Source of the DNA: Edaphobacter lichenicola
Lineage (GTDB): Bacteria > Acidobacteriota > Terriglobia > Terriglobales > Acidobacteriaceae
NCBI RefSeq assembly: GCF_025264645.1
Contig: NZ_CP073696.1
Span: 1,798,001 to 1,862,000, forward strand
Length of the DNA: 64,000 bases
Reading direction: 5' to 3'
This document shows positions 45,716 to 55,990 of the stretch, in pieces. The notes under the pieces are model-generated. The model did no database searches. It was not told where the DNA came from and saw nothing but the letters and a program-made list of their open reading frames with translations. A program made the position numbers and the translations under genes. Every line of letters starts with the position of its first letter. The first letter of the stretch is position 1.

Positions 45716-48106
45716 ATGCGCATCCTTACCCGCTACATCCTCCGTGAAGTAATCTCGCACGCCCTTCTCGGCGGAGCGCTCTTTACATTCGTCATCTTCA
45801 TGCGTGACCTCGGTCGCATCCTGGAGTTTGTCGTTCGCGACTCCGCATCCATGAGCGACGTCTTCGATATAGTTGCCTTCACCCTCCCCCCTGCCCTTAC
45901 CGTCACCATTCCGATGGCTGTCCTCGTTGGCATTCTCCTTGGCCTCTCCCGCCTCGCGGCTGACAGTGAGATAACCGCCATGCGCGCCAGCGGTATGGGT
46001 GCCATCGACTTCGTCCGCATCGTCTCTATCGTCTCCGCCATAGCCCTCGGCCTCGGCCTTTTTAACTCGCTTTATCTCGCACCGCGCGCAGCCGCAGGCC
46101 TTATCACCCTCGGCGAATCCCTCAAATCTTCTCAGGCCTCGTTCGAGGTCCAGCCCCGAGTCTTTTACGAGGAGTTCAAAGACCGCGTCCTTTACGTCCA
46201 AGACGTGAGTCCTGCTGCAGGTGCCGCCCTCTGGCATCACGTCTTCCTCGCAGATCTCACACAGCCAGCAGATCCCCAAATAACGACCGCAGATCAGGCT
46301 ATCGTCGTTAACGGAACTCCAAACACGCCCGATGCCCAAACCATTCGTCTCCACATGCTCGACGGCGGCCAACATCAAACTTCACCTACCGATCCCAATC
46401 AATACAACATCTCCACGTTCACCTCGACTGACGTCCCAATCGAGACCGAAGCCCCCGAAGATACCCATCTGGGACGAATCAATACTCCGATCCAAGCGCT
46501 GTCGCTCGCCGAGCTATGGCGTCGCGGCAATGCGCCCGCCATCGCCAATGGCCGGGAAGTCTCCTTTTACCGCATAGAGTTCAACAAGCGTTTCTCCTAC
46601 CCCTTCGCTTGCCTCGTTCTCATGCTCGTCGGCGTTCCACTCGGCATCTCTTCCAAACGCGGAGGTAAATCCACTGGCTTCGTCCTCACCATCCTCCTCG
46701 TCTTCGTCTACTATTTCTTATCTTCTGTCGGAGTAGCCTTTGCTCAGTCCGGCAAGCTCTCGCCCTTTCTCGGAGTCTGGGGAGCCAACCTTCTCTTTGC
46801 CACGGCCGGCGCTCTGTTGCTCTACCAAATGTCTCGTGGGGGCATCGCCCTCAGCATCTTCTCCACCCTCGGCGTTGCGCTCAGCAATTTCGTGGCCCGT
46901 CTCACCAGCAGCAAAGACCCCCAATCCGCTAGCACACGCTCCAACCTTGATATCGCCACCGTGCTCCGCCGCTTCCGAAACTTCTCACGAATCCAGTTCC
47001 CTCTCCTGCTCGACGACTACGTCATGCGCGAGTACGCTACCAACTTCGCCATCGTACTAAGCTCCTTTTCCACACTCTTCCTCATCTTCACGTTCTTTGA
47101 ACTCATCGGTCCCATCTTTAAAAACCGCACGCCTCTCATCGTCGTCGGCGAATACCTCGTCACACTCATCCCGTATATCCTCTACAACATCACCCCCCTC
47201 TGTGCTCTCGTCGCGGTTCTCGCCACCTTTGGCACTCTTAACCGCACCTCAGAACTCACTGCGATGAAGTCCAGCGGGATTAGCCTCTACCGCATCATCG
47301 CCCCGGTGCTTGTCGTCACCGTCCTCATATCCGCTGGCCTCTTCGTCTTTGACGAACTCTATCTTCCTGCCGCCAATCGTCGTCAGGAGGCCCTCCTCTC
47401 CATCATTAAGGACAAGCCCACACAGACCTTCTCTCGCCCCGATCGCCAGTGGATCTCCGGTCAGACGAATAACGCCGGCGAACCCTCCCGCATCTTCTAT
47501 TATCAGTACTTCAATGCGGAAAAAGACAGCTTTGCCAACCTCACAGTCTTTGAGTTCGACCCCGCAACCTTCTCCCTTCAACGCCGCATCTTCGCCGCCT
47601 CCGCTCGCTGGGATCCACAAGTCAACAACTGGGTCTTCGACAACGGCTGGCAGCGAGTCTTTTCTGGCGAAACCATCGCCAACTATGAACCCTTTAGCGT
47701 CGCCACTTTCCCCGAGATACGTGAGCAGCCCGGCTATTTCAAAAAGGAGTACATCCCCTCCCAGGAGATGAGCTACACCGAACTCTCCCGTTACATCGAC
47801 GACCTCAAGCAGTCCGGCTTCGACACCAAACGCCTCAGCGTTCAGCTCAATAAAAAGATCGCCTACCCTCTCATCACTCTTGTTATGGCAATCCTGGCAA
47901 TTCCATTCGCTCTATCGATGGGGAAAAAAGGCTCACTTACCGGAATAGCCACCGCTATTGGCCTTGCCATCACCTATTGGGTCATCGCCCTCATCTTCGA
48001 ATCCCTTGGCAACGTTAACACGCTCCCAGCAGTTCTTGCCGCGTGGACCCCAGACATTCTATTCGGCATCACAGGTGCTTACTTCCTGCTCCGTACCCCG
48101 ACATAA
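45716..48106 (+). CDS. lptFG: Fused LptF-LptG permease
   Basis: This 796-residue protein contains two full YjgP/YjgQ (LptF/LptG) permeases head to tail. Each has a pair of N-terminal helices, the motifs (E/T)MRASG- and TAMKSSG-type after LLGxLSRLAADSEI and TFGTLNRTSEL, a periplasmic beta-jellyroll, and C-terminal helices. The first spans about 1-390 and the second about 415-796. LptF and LptG form the inner-membrane part of the LptB2FG transporter that moves lipopolysaccharide. The fusion would fix a 1:1 stoichiometry. The N-terminal copy starts MRILTRYILRE. Confidence 0.9.
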   Translation: MRILTRYILREVISHALLGGALFTFVIFMRDLGRILEFVVRDSASMSDVFDIVAFTLPPALTVTIPMAVLVGILLGLSRLAADSEITAMRASGMGAIDFVRIVSIVSAIALGLGLFNSLYLAPRAAAGLITLGESLKSSQASFEVQPRVFYEEFKDRVLYVQDVSPAAGAALWHHVFLADLTQPADPQITTADQAIVVNGTPNTPDAQTIRLHMLDGGQHQTSPTDPNQYNISTFTSTDVPIETEAPEDTHLGRINTPIQALSLAELWRRGNAPAIANGREVSFYRIEFNKRFSYPFACLVLMLVGVPLGISSKRGGKSTGFVLTILLVFVYYFLSSVGVAFAQSGKLSPFLGVWGANLLFATAGALLLYQMSRGGIALSIFSTLGVALSNFVARLTSSKDPQSASTRSNLDIATVLRRFRNFSRIQFPLLLDDYVMREYATNFAIVLSSFSTLFLIFTFFELIGPIFKNRTPLIVVGEYLVTLIPYILYNITPLCALVAVLATFGTLNRTSELTAMKSSGISLYRIIAPVLVVTVLISAGLFVFDELYLPAANRRQEALLSIIKDKPTQTFSRPDRQWISGQTNNAGEPSRIFYYQYFNAEKDSFANLTVFEFDPATFSLQRRIFAASARWDPQVNNWVFDNGWQRVFSGETIANYEPFSVATFPEIREQPGYFKKEYIPSQEMSYTELSRYIDDLKQSGFDTKRLSVQLNKKIAYPLITLVMAILAIPFALSMGKKGSLTGIATAIGLAITYWVIALIFESLGNVNTLPAVLAAWTPDILFGITGAYFLLRTPT

Positions 48107-48154
48107 TCGCACTCGTTCAAGGGTAGCGCCTGGGCTTTTCGCGGCAATTAGCCG

Positions 48155-48529
48155 TTAGTTCTTGCCTAAAAATACCAGCACAACACCTATGGCAACTAGC
48201 GAGACTCCGAGCCAGCGTTGAATACCTACGTGTTCTCGCAGAAAGACAACTCCTCCAAAAGCACCGGCCACATAACTCAGCGCCGTTACGGGCACAACGA
48301 AACTTACGTCGTATATAGATAGGGCTCCCAGAAGGGCAAAAAACGCTACTGCCATCATTCCGCCTCCAATCCACATCCACGGAACACGCAGTGCTTTCAG
48401 AATTGCCTTTGCGATCTCAGCTGGCCGCAAGCTCGGGGGTTCTCCAACAACTTTCATTGCACGGGAGACGCACAATTCACCGCAGGTACCAGCGACAACG
48501 ATCAGGCTAAAGAGAATGAGATGCGGCAA
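48155..48529 (-). CDS. EamA/SMR-type small membrane transporter subunit (second of pair)
   Basis: This 124-residue protein has four predicted helices. The TTG at 48529, one base after the stop of the preceding gene, is preferred because GGAG lies 10 bases upstream; a longer frame to 48580 overlaps the neighbour by 50 bases. The last helices contain VPVTALSYVAGAFGGVVFLREHV, the EamA-like signature. It probably forms an antiparallel heterodimer with its partner, as ArnE/ArnF-type flippases or paired SMR exporters do. Confidence 0.75.
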   Translation of the reverse strand: MPHLILFSLIVVAGTCGELCVSRAMKVVGEPPSLRPAEIAKAILKALRVPWMWIGGGMMAVAFFALLGALSIYDVSFVVPVTALSYVAGAFGGVVFLREHVGIQRWLGVSLVAIGVVLVFLGKN

Positions 48530-48530
48530 T

Positions 48531-48947
48531 TTAAATCCGCTCCGTCGTTCGAGGATTTGTACGGCCGACCACAAAAACACCTAAGCAAATAACTGCTATA
48601 CCGGCCCATCGTACGTGCGACACTTTTTCGCCCAACATCAAATAGCCAAGCAGGGCAACTACGCCATAGGCAAGCGACGATGCAGGCTGGACGAAACTAT
48701 AATCCGCCCACGACAGCACCAGCATATAGGCTACGAAGAATGTAATCAGCGACGCAATTCCCAGCCAAATCGACCCTGAGGTAAAAATTTTCAAACTGGT
48801 GTGGAACAGCTGCAAGGGCGGCCAAATAGCGAGTTGACCAATATGCCTCATACCCTTCCCCAAGAGGACATTTCCTAGAGGACCAGCGACTATCATCACC
48901 GCTATTAAAAAGTAAGTCTTTAAATCAAGAGGCTTGTGTGGCGTCAT
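48531..48947 (-). CDS. EamA/SMR-type small membrane transporter subunit (first of pair)
   Basis: This 138-residue protein has four helices (MIVAGPLGNVLLGKGM, GIASLITFFVAYMLVL, QPASSLAYGVVALLGYLML, AGIAVICLGVFVV). It resembles its partner, and their genes abut, so translation is coupled. Their position next to sugar-nucleotide and lipid-glycosylation genes suggests a lipid-linked sugar flippase. This is inference; small-molecule export is also possible. No drug-resistance motif is visible. Confidence 0.75.
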   Translation of the reverse strand: MTPHKPLDLKTYFLIAVMIVAGPLGNVLLGKGMRHIGQLAIWPPLQLFHTSLKIFTSGSIWLGIASLITFFVAYMLVLSWADYSFVQPASSLAYGVVALLGYLMLGEKVSHVRWAGIAVICLGVFVVGRTNPRTTERI

Positions 48948-49221
48948 TGGTTTGGTTTGCAGTTACGCGCTTCGAAGAACATACTTTAATTCTATAGCGA
49001 TCCTTGATCGCATAGTTGCTCTATCTGAGAAGCCGTCGATTCGCTATTTTCTCAATCTACACTGCGCGTTGCCTCTGCGTAGTTGTGGTACTACGAATTG
49101 TGGATCGCTTCATCGTGAAATCAGCTGAGTAGATGTGGTGTTACCATAATGCTGGTGTCGTTAAACCACTCAGCATGTCGCCGCTCTTTCACAGCGATGT
49201 GCATGGAAGAGGCGTAGATAC

Positions 49222-51135
49222 TTGTGCGGCATTGTTGGATTCACAACCAAAGCCTGGCGCCCTGATCAAGAGCGCATACGGAGTGCGACGAATACCCTTA
49301 TCCATCGCGGCCCGGACCAACAGGGAGTGTTTCAATCGAGAACCTGCTCCCTCGGCGCAACTCGTCTCAAGATTGTCGACCTCGCCTCCGGGGATCAGCC
49401 CATTTTTTCCGAGGATCGCAACTCCGTAATTGTCTTCAATGGAGAAATCTATAATCACCTTGAGGTTCGCCGGGAGCTCGAATCGCTCGGTCACTCTTTT
49501 CAAACGCACTGTGATACGGAGACCTTTCTTCAAGCATTTCTTGAGTGGGATACCGATTGTTTCGAACGGCTGCGAGGCATGTTTGCAGTTGCCATCTGGA
49601 GTGACTCCGAACAGCGGTTGGTGCTAGCTCGAGATCGCATCGGTATTAAGCCTCTTTACATCTCCGAGCGAGGCGATGATATCTTCTTTGCTTCGGAGCT
49701 TAAGGGCATTCTCGTCCACCCTGAAATTGAACGTCGTCTTAGTCTCGAGGGGCTGGACTGTTATCTGTCAATGAACTACGTTCCGTGCCCGTGGACATTG
49801 GTAGAAGGAATTGAAAAGCTTCCGCCAGGTCATTGGCTCGAATGGCGGGACGGTCGCACGATCAAGCAAGCATACTGGCGGATTCCAGATATCACTCCCA
49901 CACCGCAATCGCTTGAAGACGCAAAAATCGAGTTGGACACTCTCTTGGACAAATCAGTTCGAGAACATCTTATGTCTGATGTTCCGATGGGAGTGTGGCT
50001 CAGCGGCGGGGTAGACTCGTCGACCGTCCTCCACTATGCCGCTCAGGCATCCAGCTCGCAACTCAGAACTTTTTCGATCTCTTTTAGTGGTCACAGTTTC
50101 GATGAATCCCCGTACATCCGCCAAGTAGTCAAACACTATGGGACAGATCATGAACAGCTCAATCTGACACCAGACGAGGATTTGGAGGGAGCCATTGAAG
50201 ACATCGCCTACTATTCTGATGAACCGAGCGCAGATTCTGGAGCATTGCCGGTCTGGTTTCTTTCCAAACTCTGCAAAAAGAACTGTACGGTAGCCTTCAG
50301 TGGAGAAGGTGCAGATGAAATCTTCGGCGGATACCTTACTTATCGTGCGAACCGTATTGCCTCCCCATTTCGAAACTTACCTTCTGGTTTAATTGATCTT
50401 TCTCTTCGCGCGCTGCGCTATTGGCCAGTTTCTAACGAGAAGATCAGTTTTGAATACAAGCTAAAGCGTCTCCTCCAAGGCAGTCTTATGCCGCCGGAGA
50501 GAGCTCATGTGTACTGGAATGGAACCTTTTCTGAAAAAGAAAAAAATACTCTGTTGCGGGTTCCACTGCCAGGGGCTCTTAGCGATCACCTTGCCCGTCT
50601 GAGAGCACGCCTACCAGGAGATGGAATCGCCCCTTTCCTTGAGTTCGACCAACAGTACTACCTTCCTGACGATATCTTGGTGAAGTCCGACCGGGTAAGC
50701 ATGGCCCACGCCATCGAGGTCCGACCTCCATTTGTCGATCACCGAATCGTAGAGTTTGCCGCTAAGTTGCCGATGGACTTCAAAATCCGCGGTGCGCAAC
50801 AGAAATATCTTCTCAAAGAAGTGATGAGATCTAAATTGCCCGCCGCTATCGTTCAGCGCGAGAAGATAGGCTTCGATATTCCAACGCACGATTGGTTTCG
50901 AGGGCCGCTTCGAGCTATGTTGATGGAGACGCTGGCATCTGCAGAATTAGAACACTCCGAGCTGTTTGACTTCGAAACTATTCGAAGTTACACGCAACTA
51001 CACTTGGATAAGCGCATAAACGTCGGCTATCACTTGTGGGGATTGGTCATGTTATTTCTATGGATGAAACGATGGAACATTCAGTCAACGCCATCACGAG
51101 CCGTCAGGGGAAACCTGCTCACAGCGGGGTTGTAG
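49222..51135 (+). CDS. asnB: Asparagine synthetase, glutamine-hydrolysing
   Basis: This 637-residue enzyme has the class II glutaminase domain (residues 2-210, nucleophile Cys2 after removal of the initiator, CGIVGFTT). The synthetase domain follows with the ATP pyrophosphatase motif LSGGVDSS (near 255) and SGEGADEIFGGY. It makes asparagine from aspartate, or amidates a related substrate. Such enzymes are often found in surface-glycan clusters. Translation starts at TTG with GAGG upstream. It precedes the UDP-sulfoquinovose synthase by 127 bases. Confidence 0.93.
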   Translation: MCGIVGFTTKAWRPDQERIRSATNTLIHRGPDQQGVFQSRTCSLGATRLKIVDLASGDQPIFSEDRNSVIVFNGEIYNHLEVRRELESLGHSFQTHCDTETFLQAFLEWDTDCFERLRGMFAVAIWSDSEQRLVLARDRIGIKPLYISERGDDIFFASELKGILVHPEIERRLSLEGLDCYLSMNYVPCPWTLVEGIEKLPPGHWLEWRDGRTIKQAYWRIPDITPTPQSLEDAKIELDTLLDKSVREHLMSDVPMGVWLSGGVDSSTVLHYAAQASSSQLRTFSISFSGHSFDESPYIRQVVKHYGTDHEQLNLTPDEDLEGAIEDIAYYSDEPSADSGALPVWFLSKLCKKNCTVAFSGEGADEIFGGYLTYRANRIASPFRNLPSGLIDLSLRALRYWPVSNEKISFEYKLKRLLQGSLMPPERAHVYWNGTFSEKEKNTLLRVPLPGALSDHLARLRARLPGDGIAPFLEFDQQYYLPDDILVKSDRVSMAHAIEVRPPFVDHRIVEFAAKLPMDFKIRGAQQKYLLKEVMRSKLPAAIVQREKIGFDIPTHDWFRGPLRAMLMETLASAELEHSELFDFETIRSYTQLHLDKRINVGYHLWGLVMLFLWMKRWNIQSTPSRAVRGNLLTAGL

Positions 51136-52479
<1,344 letters not shown>

Positions 52480-52516
52480 AGGTTACTGAGACACACTGAC
52501 CATCTACCCGATGCAT

Positions 52517-53671
52517 CTATAGGAGTGGCACAAGTTCGCCATTGCGCATTAGATAGTCACGTCCTCGCCACCGAATGCTCTTACGCGTAAAACTTGCCAA
52601 CCAAATCAAGGTGGCCATTGCGTCCCACAGAGGAATGAGCGCCAACTTCTTCCAGACGCCTCGCTGCTTGAGTCCCCAGGAACCAATCATCACCGTAAGA
52701 AAGGCGCGGACGAGAAGATATCCACCAAGATAACTCGCGGCAATGCGCGGCGTCGGACGAAGCGCGACTGCAACGATCGCCCAAGGTAACCCCAGAGTAA
52801 AGATAAGACCGAGATGTCCCCATGGACGCATATGCCGCATCACGGTAATCCAGCGCAGACGCTTATAAAATAGTTCACCTAAAGACTGGAAGTCTGCGAC
52901 CGTTGAAATAGTGTAAGGAAGGAGTTTCACCTCATACCCTTGCTCGGCTATTAATCGCCCAACCCACAGATCGTCCGCTGGACGGTTCTCGATCGACGCG
53001 TAGCCTCCAAAGGCGTGAAGACGAGTACGGGTTGTTGCAATCGTTGGACCTAGCGCAAACTTAACTCCATCCAATTGCTTAGCTACTAGAATTCCAGGAT
53101 AAAAGTCTGAAACCATCCCGACATCCTGCAAGCGCTGCACCCACGTGGATTCTTCGGTGGGCACATAGAAGCAGGTGACCGCTCCAGTCTCAGGATTTGC
53201 CAGGGGCGCAATCACTTTTCGCAAATAATCCGGCTCAACGCGGACATCGCTATCGCTAATTACAAGGTGTTCATGTGAAGCTTCTTCCACAAGTCGTGCC
53301 AGCTTAGCTACTTTGTCATTGGTCGCAATACGGCCTGAGCCAACCACAATTCGGATCTTCCGTTCCGGGAAGTCACGCACGAGGCGCTCTAATACCGGGA
53401 ACACAGGATCACTTGTGTCGCCGACACAGAACAGAATCTCGTAGTCGGGATAATCCTGTCGGCAGAAGCTAGCGAAGTTCTCATACGCCTCAGGATCGAG
53501 CCCCCGTACAGGCTTTAGGTTACTCAGCGCCGGCAAAAAGTCACCGGTCTTGTCGGCTTCCCCTCTCGTTGTCAGGAAAAATCGAAGCGAACTAAAAATC
53601 GCAATGGCATAGTAGATGAAAGGAATTGCCGCAATGCCGAGGAACACGTCTCGTATTAAAAGGGTAGTCAT
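52517..53671 (-). CDS. Ceramide-glucosyltransferase/HpnI-like GT21 glycosyltransferase
   Basis: This 384-residue membrane glycosyltransferase has an N-terminal anchor helix, the SDSDVRV metal site near residue 140, a DLWVGR-type region around 230-237, and the product-site RLRW motif (KRLRWITVMR). The C-terminus has about three helices. This is the layout of GT21 ceramide glucosyltransferases and of HpnI, which glycosylates hopanoids. It converges with sqdB (38-base spacing), suggesting a shared lipid product. The donor sugar could be a sulfoquinovose or a hexosamine. Confidence 0.88.
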   Translation of the reverse strand: MTTLLIRDVFLGIAAIPFIYYAIAIFSSLRFFLTTRGEADKTGDFLPALSNLKPVRGLDPEAYENFASFCRQDYPDYEILFCVGDTSDPVFPVLERLVRDFPERKIRIVVGSGRIATNDKVAKLARLVEEASHEHLVISDSDVRVEPDYLRKVIAPLANPETGAVTCFYVPTEESTWVQRLQDVGMVSDFYPGILVAKQLDGVKFALGPTIATTRTRLHAFGGYASIENRPADDLWVGRLIAEQGYEVKLLPYTISTVADFQSLGELFYKRLRWITVMRHMRPWGHLGLIFTLGLPWAIVAVALRPTPRIAASYLGGYLLVRAFLTVMIGSWGLKQRGVWKKLALIPLWDAMATLIWLASFTRKSIRWRGRDYLMRNGELVPLL

Positions 53672-53885
53672 TAAGCACCAAAAAACAGACTTTCAGTTAG
53701 TGTAGCGTGAGCTGACACCGAATCGCTTGTTTCAACTTCCATGACAGATAGCTCAGAAATGGGGCGATCTCTGCTTTGCCGCCTCCGTTTCATATTCACA
53801 AAGACGGTAATATTGTCGTTAGGCAAGGGTATCGGGAAGGCATAGTGTTCAAGATTCTGATTTACTTGCTGAAGGAGAAGTGAAT

Positions 53886-54275
53886 TTGGACATGCACAGA
53901 AATACTCGAATCTCTAAGTTTTGTTCGGTATCGGCTTTCGTTATTGCCTTCAGCATGGTGCTGTTTGTCCCTAAGGTGGCGCTGGCCCACGCAGTGTTGG
54001 TGAGTTCTCAACCAAGCGTAAACAGTAGGGTTTCAGGACCGGAAATCTCCGTCCGCCTCAAATACAATTCGCGAGTCGATATGGGGCATTCGACCCTGAC
54101 TTTGCTCGATCCTGACGGAAAAGTGGAGAAAGTCGCAATCGAAAGTGAGCCCGAGCCCGGAGTTCTTGCCGCCAAGTTGACCGGACTCGTCAAAGGATCC
54201 TATGTGTTGCGCTGGCAGGTTCTGGCTACGGATGGACACATCACACGCGGCAAAGTTCCCTTCGAAGTAGAGTAG
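53886..54275 (+). CDS. copC: CopC-like copper-binding protein
   Basis: This 129-residue periplasmic protein has a signal peptide (FVIAFSMVLFVPKVALA) followed by HAVLVSSQP. Its N-terminal histidine, plus the ATDGHITRGKVPFEV end with Asp and His, form the Cu(II) site of CopC. The start is probably TTG 53886 with GGAG 8 bases upstream; GTG 53880 and ATG 53892 are alternatives. It is followed after 11 bases by the copD-like gene. Confidence 0.9.
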   Translation: MDMHRNTRISKFCSVSAFVIAFSMVLFVPKVALAHAVLVSSQPSVNSRVSGPEISVRLKYNSRVDMGHSTLTLLDPDGKVEKVAIESEPEPGVLAAKLTGLVKGSYVLRWQVLATDGHITRGKVPFEVE

Positions 54276-54286
54276 AGATTAATCTC

Positions 54287-55894
54287 TTGATCTGGTTTCT
54301 TCGCGATATTGATCTGCTGAGTGTTCTGGCACGTGCGGCGACGCTAGCCTTCGAAGCGTTGCTCTTGGGAGGCGTTGCCTTTTTGTTCGTCGTGGTGCGC
54401 CCCGCGAGAGCGAGCGAGGCAGTCGAAGATTTTTGCCGCCGCGGCATCAGAGCGGCGGCACTTGCATTGGTAGTGGGAGAGCTAGCCATGGTCTCCTCAT
54501 CCGGCGCCCTTCTCTTGAGTGGCTCTGATTTGACGCTCAGCGATGTGATGACCACTAGCTTCTTTCGCGCTGATCTCTTCGCAATCCTGTTCGCGATTGG
54601 ACTTTGGATCTGTGCACGGTTCAAAAGCAATAAAGCGGCAATCGCGTCGGTCGCACTGAGCTTTCTACTGCTGGCAGCAACGGTCTCCACCAGTCATGCG
54701 GCGGCACGCATCGATCAACGCGTTCTGTTGGCGCTCCTAACTGTGGCACATCACGTGGGTACAGCCGTTTGGGTTGGCGCAATGGCTTATCTTCTAATTT
54801 CCTTAGGCCGCGTCGAAAGTCCGTCTGAGGCTCGGCTGTTGACCCAGCGCTACTCTAGGATGGCTATGTTTGGCGCTGCCACACTCGTATTGGCGGGAGT
54901 TGGAATGGCTTGGTTTTACGTAGGGTCATGGAGTGCGACATACACCACCGCGTACGGCATCATGCTGGTTGCCAAGATCTATCTTTTTCTGGTGATGATT
55001 GCGCTCGGCGCCGGAAACTGGTTCCTAGTGCGGCGTCTGGCCAGCGATCCCACGCCCTTGCTGGCCCGACTGCGTCGCGTCGTAGAGGCTGAAGTTTGCC
55101 TGGGGTTTCTCGCAGTCTTGACGGCGGCTTCGCTGACCGCGCAGGCACCCGCAGTCGATGTTGCCGCTCAGGATAGGTTGACTTCCCATGAGATCTACGT
55201 GCGCTTGCATCCGGAGCCACCGCGCATGAGCAGTCCGCCGTTGGCTGCGCTGGCTCCTCCGAGCTCACTCGCAGTGGCCGTTCAGGACAGTCAATTCGTT
55301 CCTACTGTTGGAAGCGACGATACCGATAGAGCATGGTCTGAGTACAACCATCACTGGGCAGGGCTGATTGTGCTCATTGCAGGGCTGCTGGCGCTGCTCA
55401 GCCGGTACCGGACGATGCGCTGGGCACGCTTTTGGCCGCTCAGTTTTGCTGGTTTAGCTGTCTTCATCTTGCTGCGCGCTGACCCGGAGAACTGGCCCCT
55501 TGGGCCGCGTCCCTTTTGGCAGAGCTTCGCCTCGCCCGACGTATTGCAACATCGTGTAGGAGCAATCCTGATCGTAGTCTTCGCAGCATTCGAATGTGCG
55601 GTGCAGGCAGGCAAGTTGAAAGCGCGGTGGGCGTCTTATGTTTTTCCTGCAATGTGTGGTCTCGGAGCTGCGCTGTTGCTGACGCACGAGCACTCGGCTA
55701 AGGACGTGAAAGAAGCAATGCTCGCAGAGATGAGTCACACCCCCATTGCTTTGCTCGGTATGACGGCGGGTTGTAGCCGATGGCTGGAGTTACGTTTGCC
55801 TAAGAGCCGCATGGCCACAATCGCCAGTTATCTCTGGCCTGTGTGCCTGGCACTGGTTGGCTATATCCTATTGAATTATAGAGAGTTACCATAA
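54287..55894 (+). CDS. copD: CopD-like copper uptake/resistance membrane protein
   Basis: This 535-residue protein has about twelve hydrophobic segments. The first half resembles CopD: LARAATLAFEALLLGG at the N-terminus, then LTVAHHVGTAVWVGAMAYLL with the conserved histidine pair and tryptophan. The second half adds about five helices and a His-containing HRVGAILIVVFAAFE. It starts at TTG and lies 11 bases after copC. Together they probably import or sequester copper, as in CopC/CopD or YcnJ systems. Confidence 0.88.
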   Translation: MIWFLRDIDLLSVLARAATLAFEALLLGGVAFLFVVVRPARASEAVEDFCRRGIRAAALALVVGELAMVSSSGALLLSGSDLTLSDVMTTSFFRADLFAILFAIGLWICARFKSNKAAIASVALSFLLLAATVSTSHAAARIDQRVLLALLTVAHHVGTAVWVGAMAYLLISLGRVESPSEARLLTQRYSRMAMFGAATLVLAGVGMAWFYVGSWSATYTTAYGIMLVAKIYLFLVMIALGAGNWFLVRRLASDPTPLLARLRRVVEAEVCLGFLAVLTAASLTAQAPAVDVAAQDRLTSHEIYVRLHPEPPRMSSPPLAALAPPSSLAVAVQDSQFVPTVGSDDTDRAWSEYNHHWAGLIVLIAGLLALLSRYRTMRWARFWPLSFAGLAVFILLRADPENWPLGPRPFWQSFASPDVLQHRVGAILIVVFAAFECAVQAGKLKARWASYVFPAMCGLGAALLLTHEHSAKDVKEAMLAEMSHTPIALLGMTAGCSRWLELRLPKSRMATIASYLWPVCLALVGYILLNYRELP

Positions 55895-55990
55895 TTCGGG
55901 ATAGCTTCCCTCCGGCAAGTTAAAATTCCCATTCCTCGTCAAATGTGGCATTTGCGCTCCACTGCCTGTCGCGCCTACCAATCAAACCTC

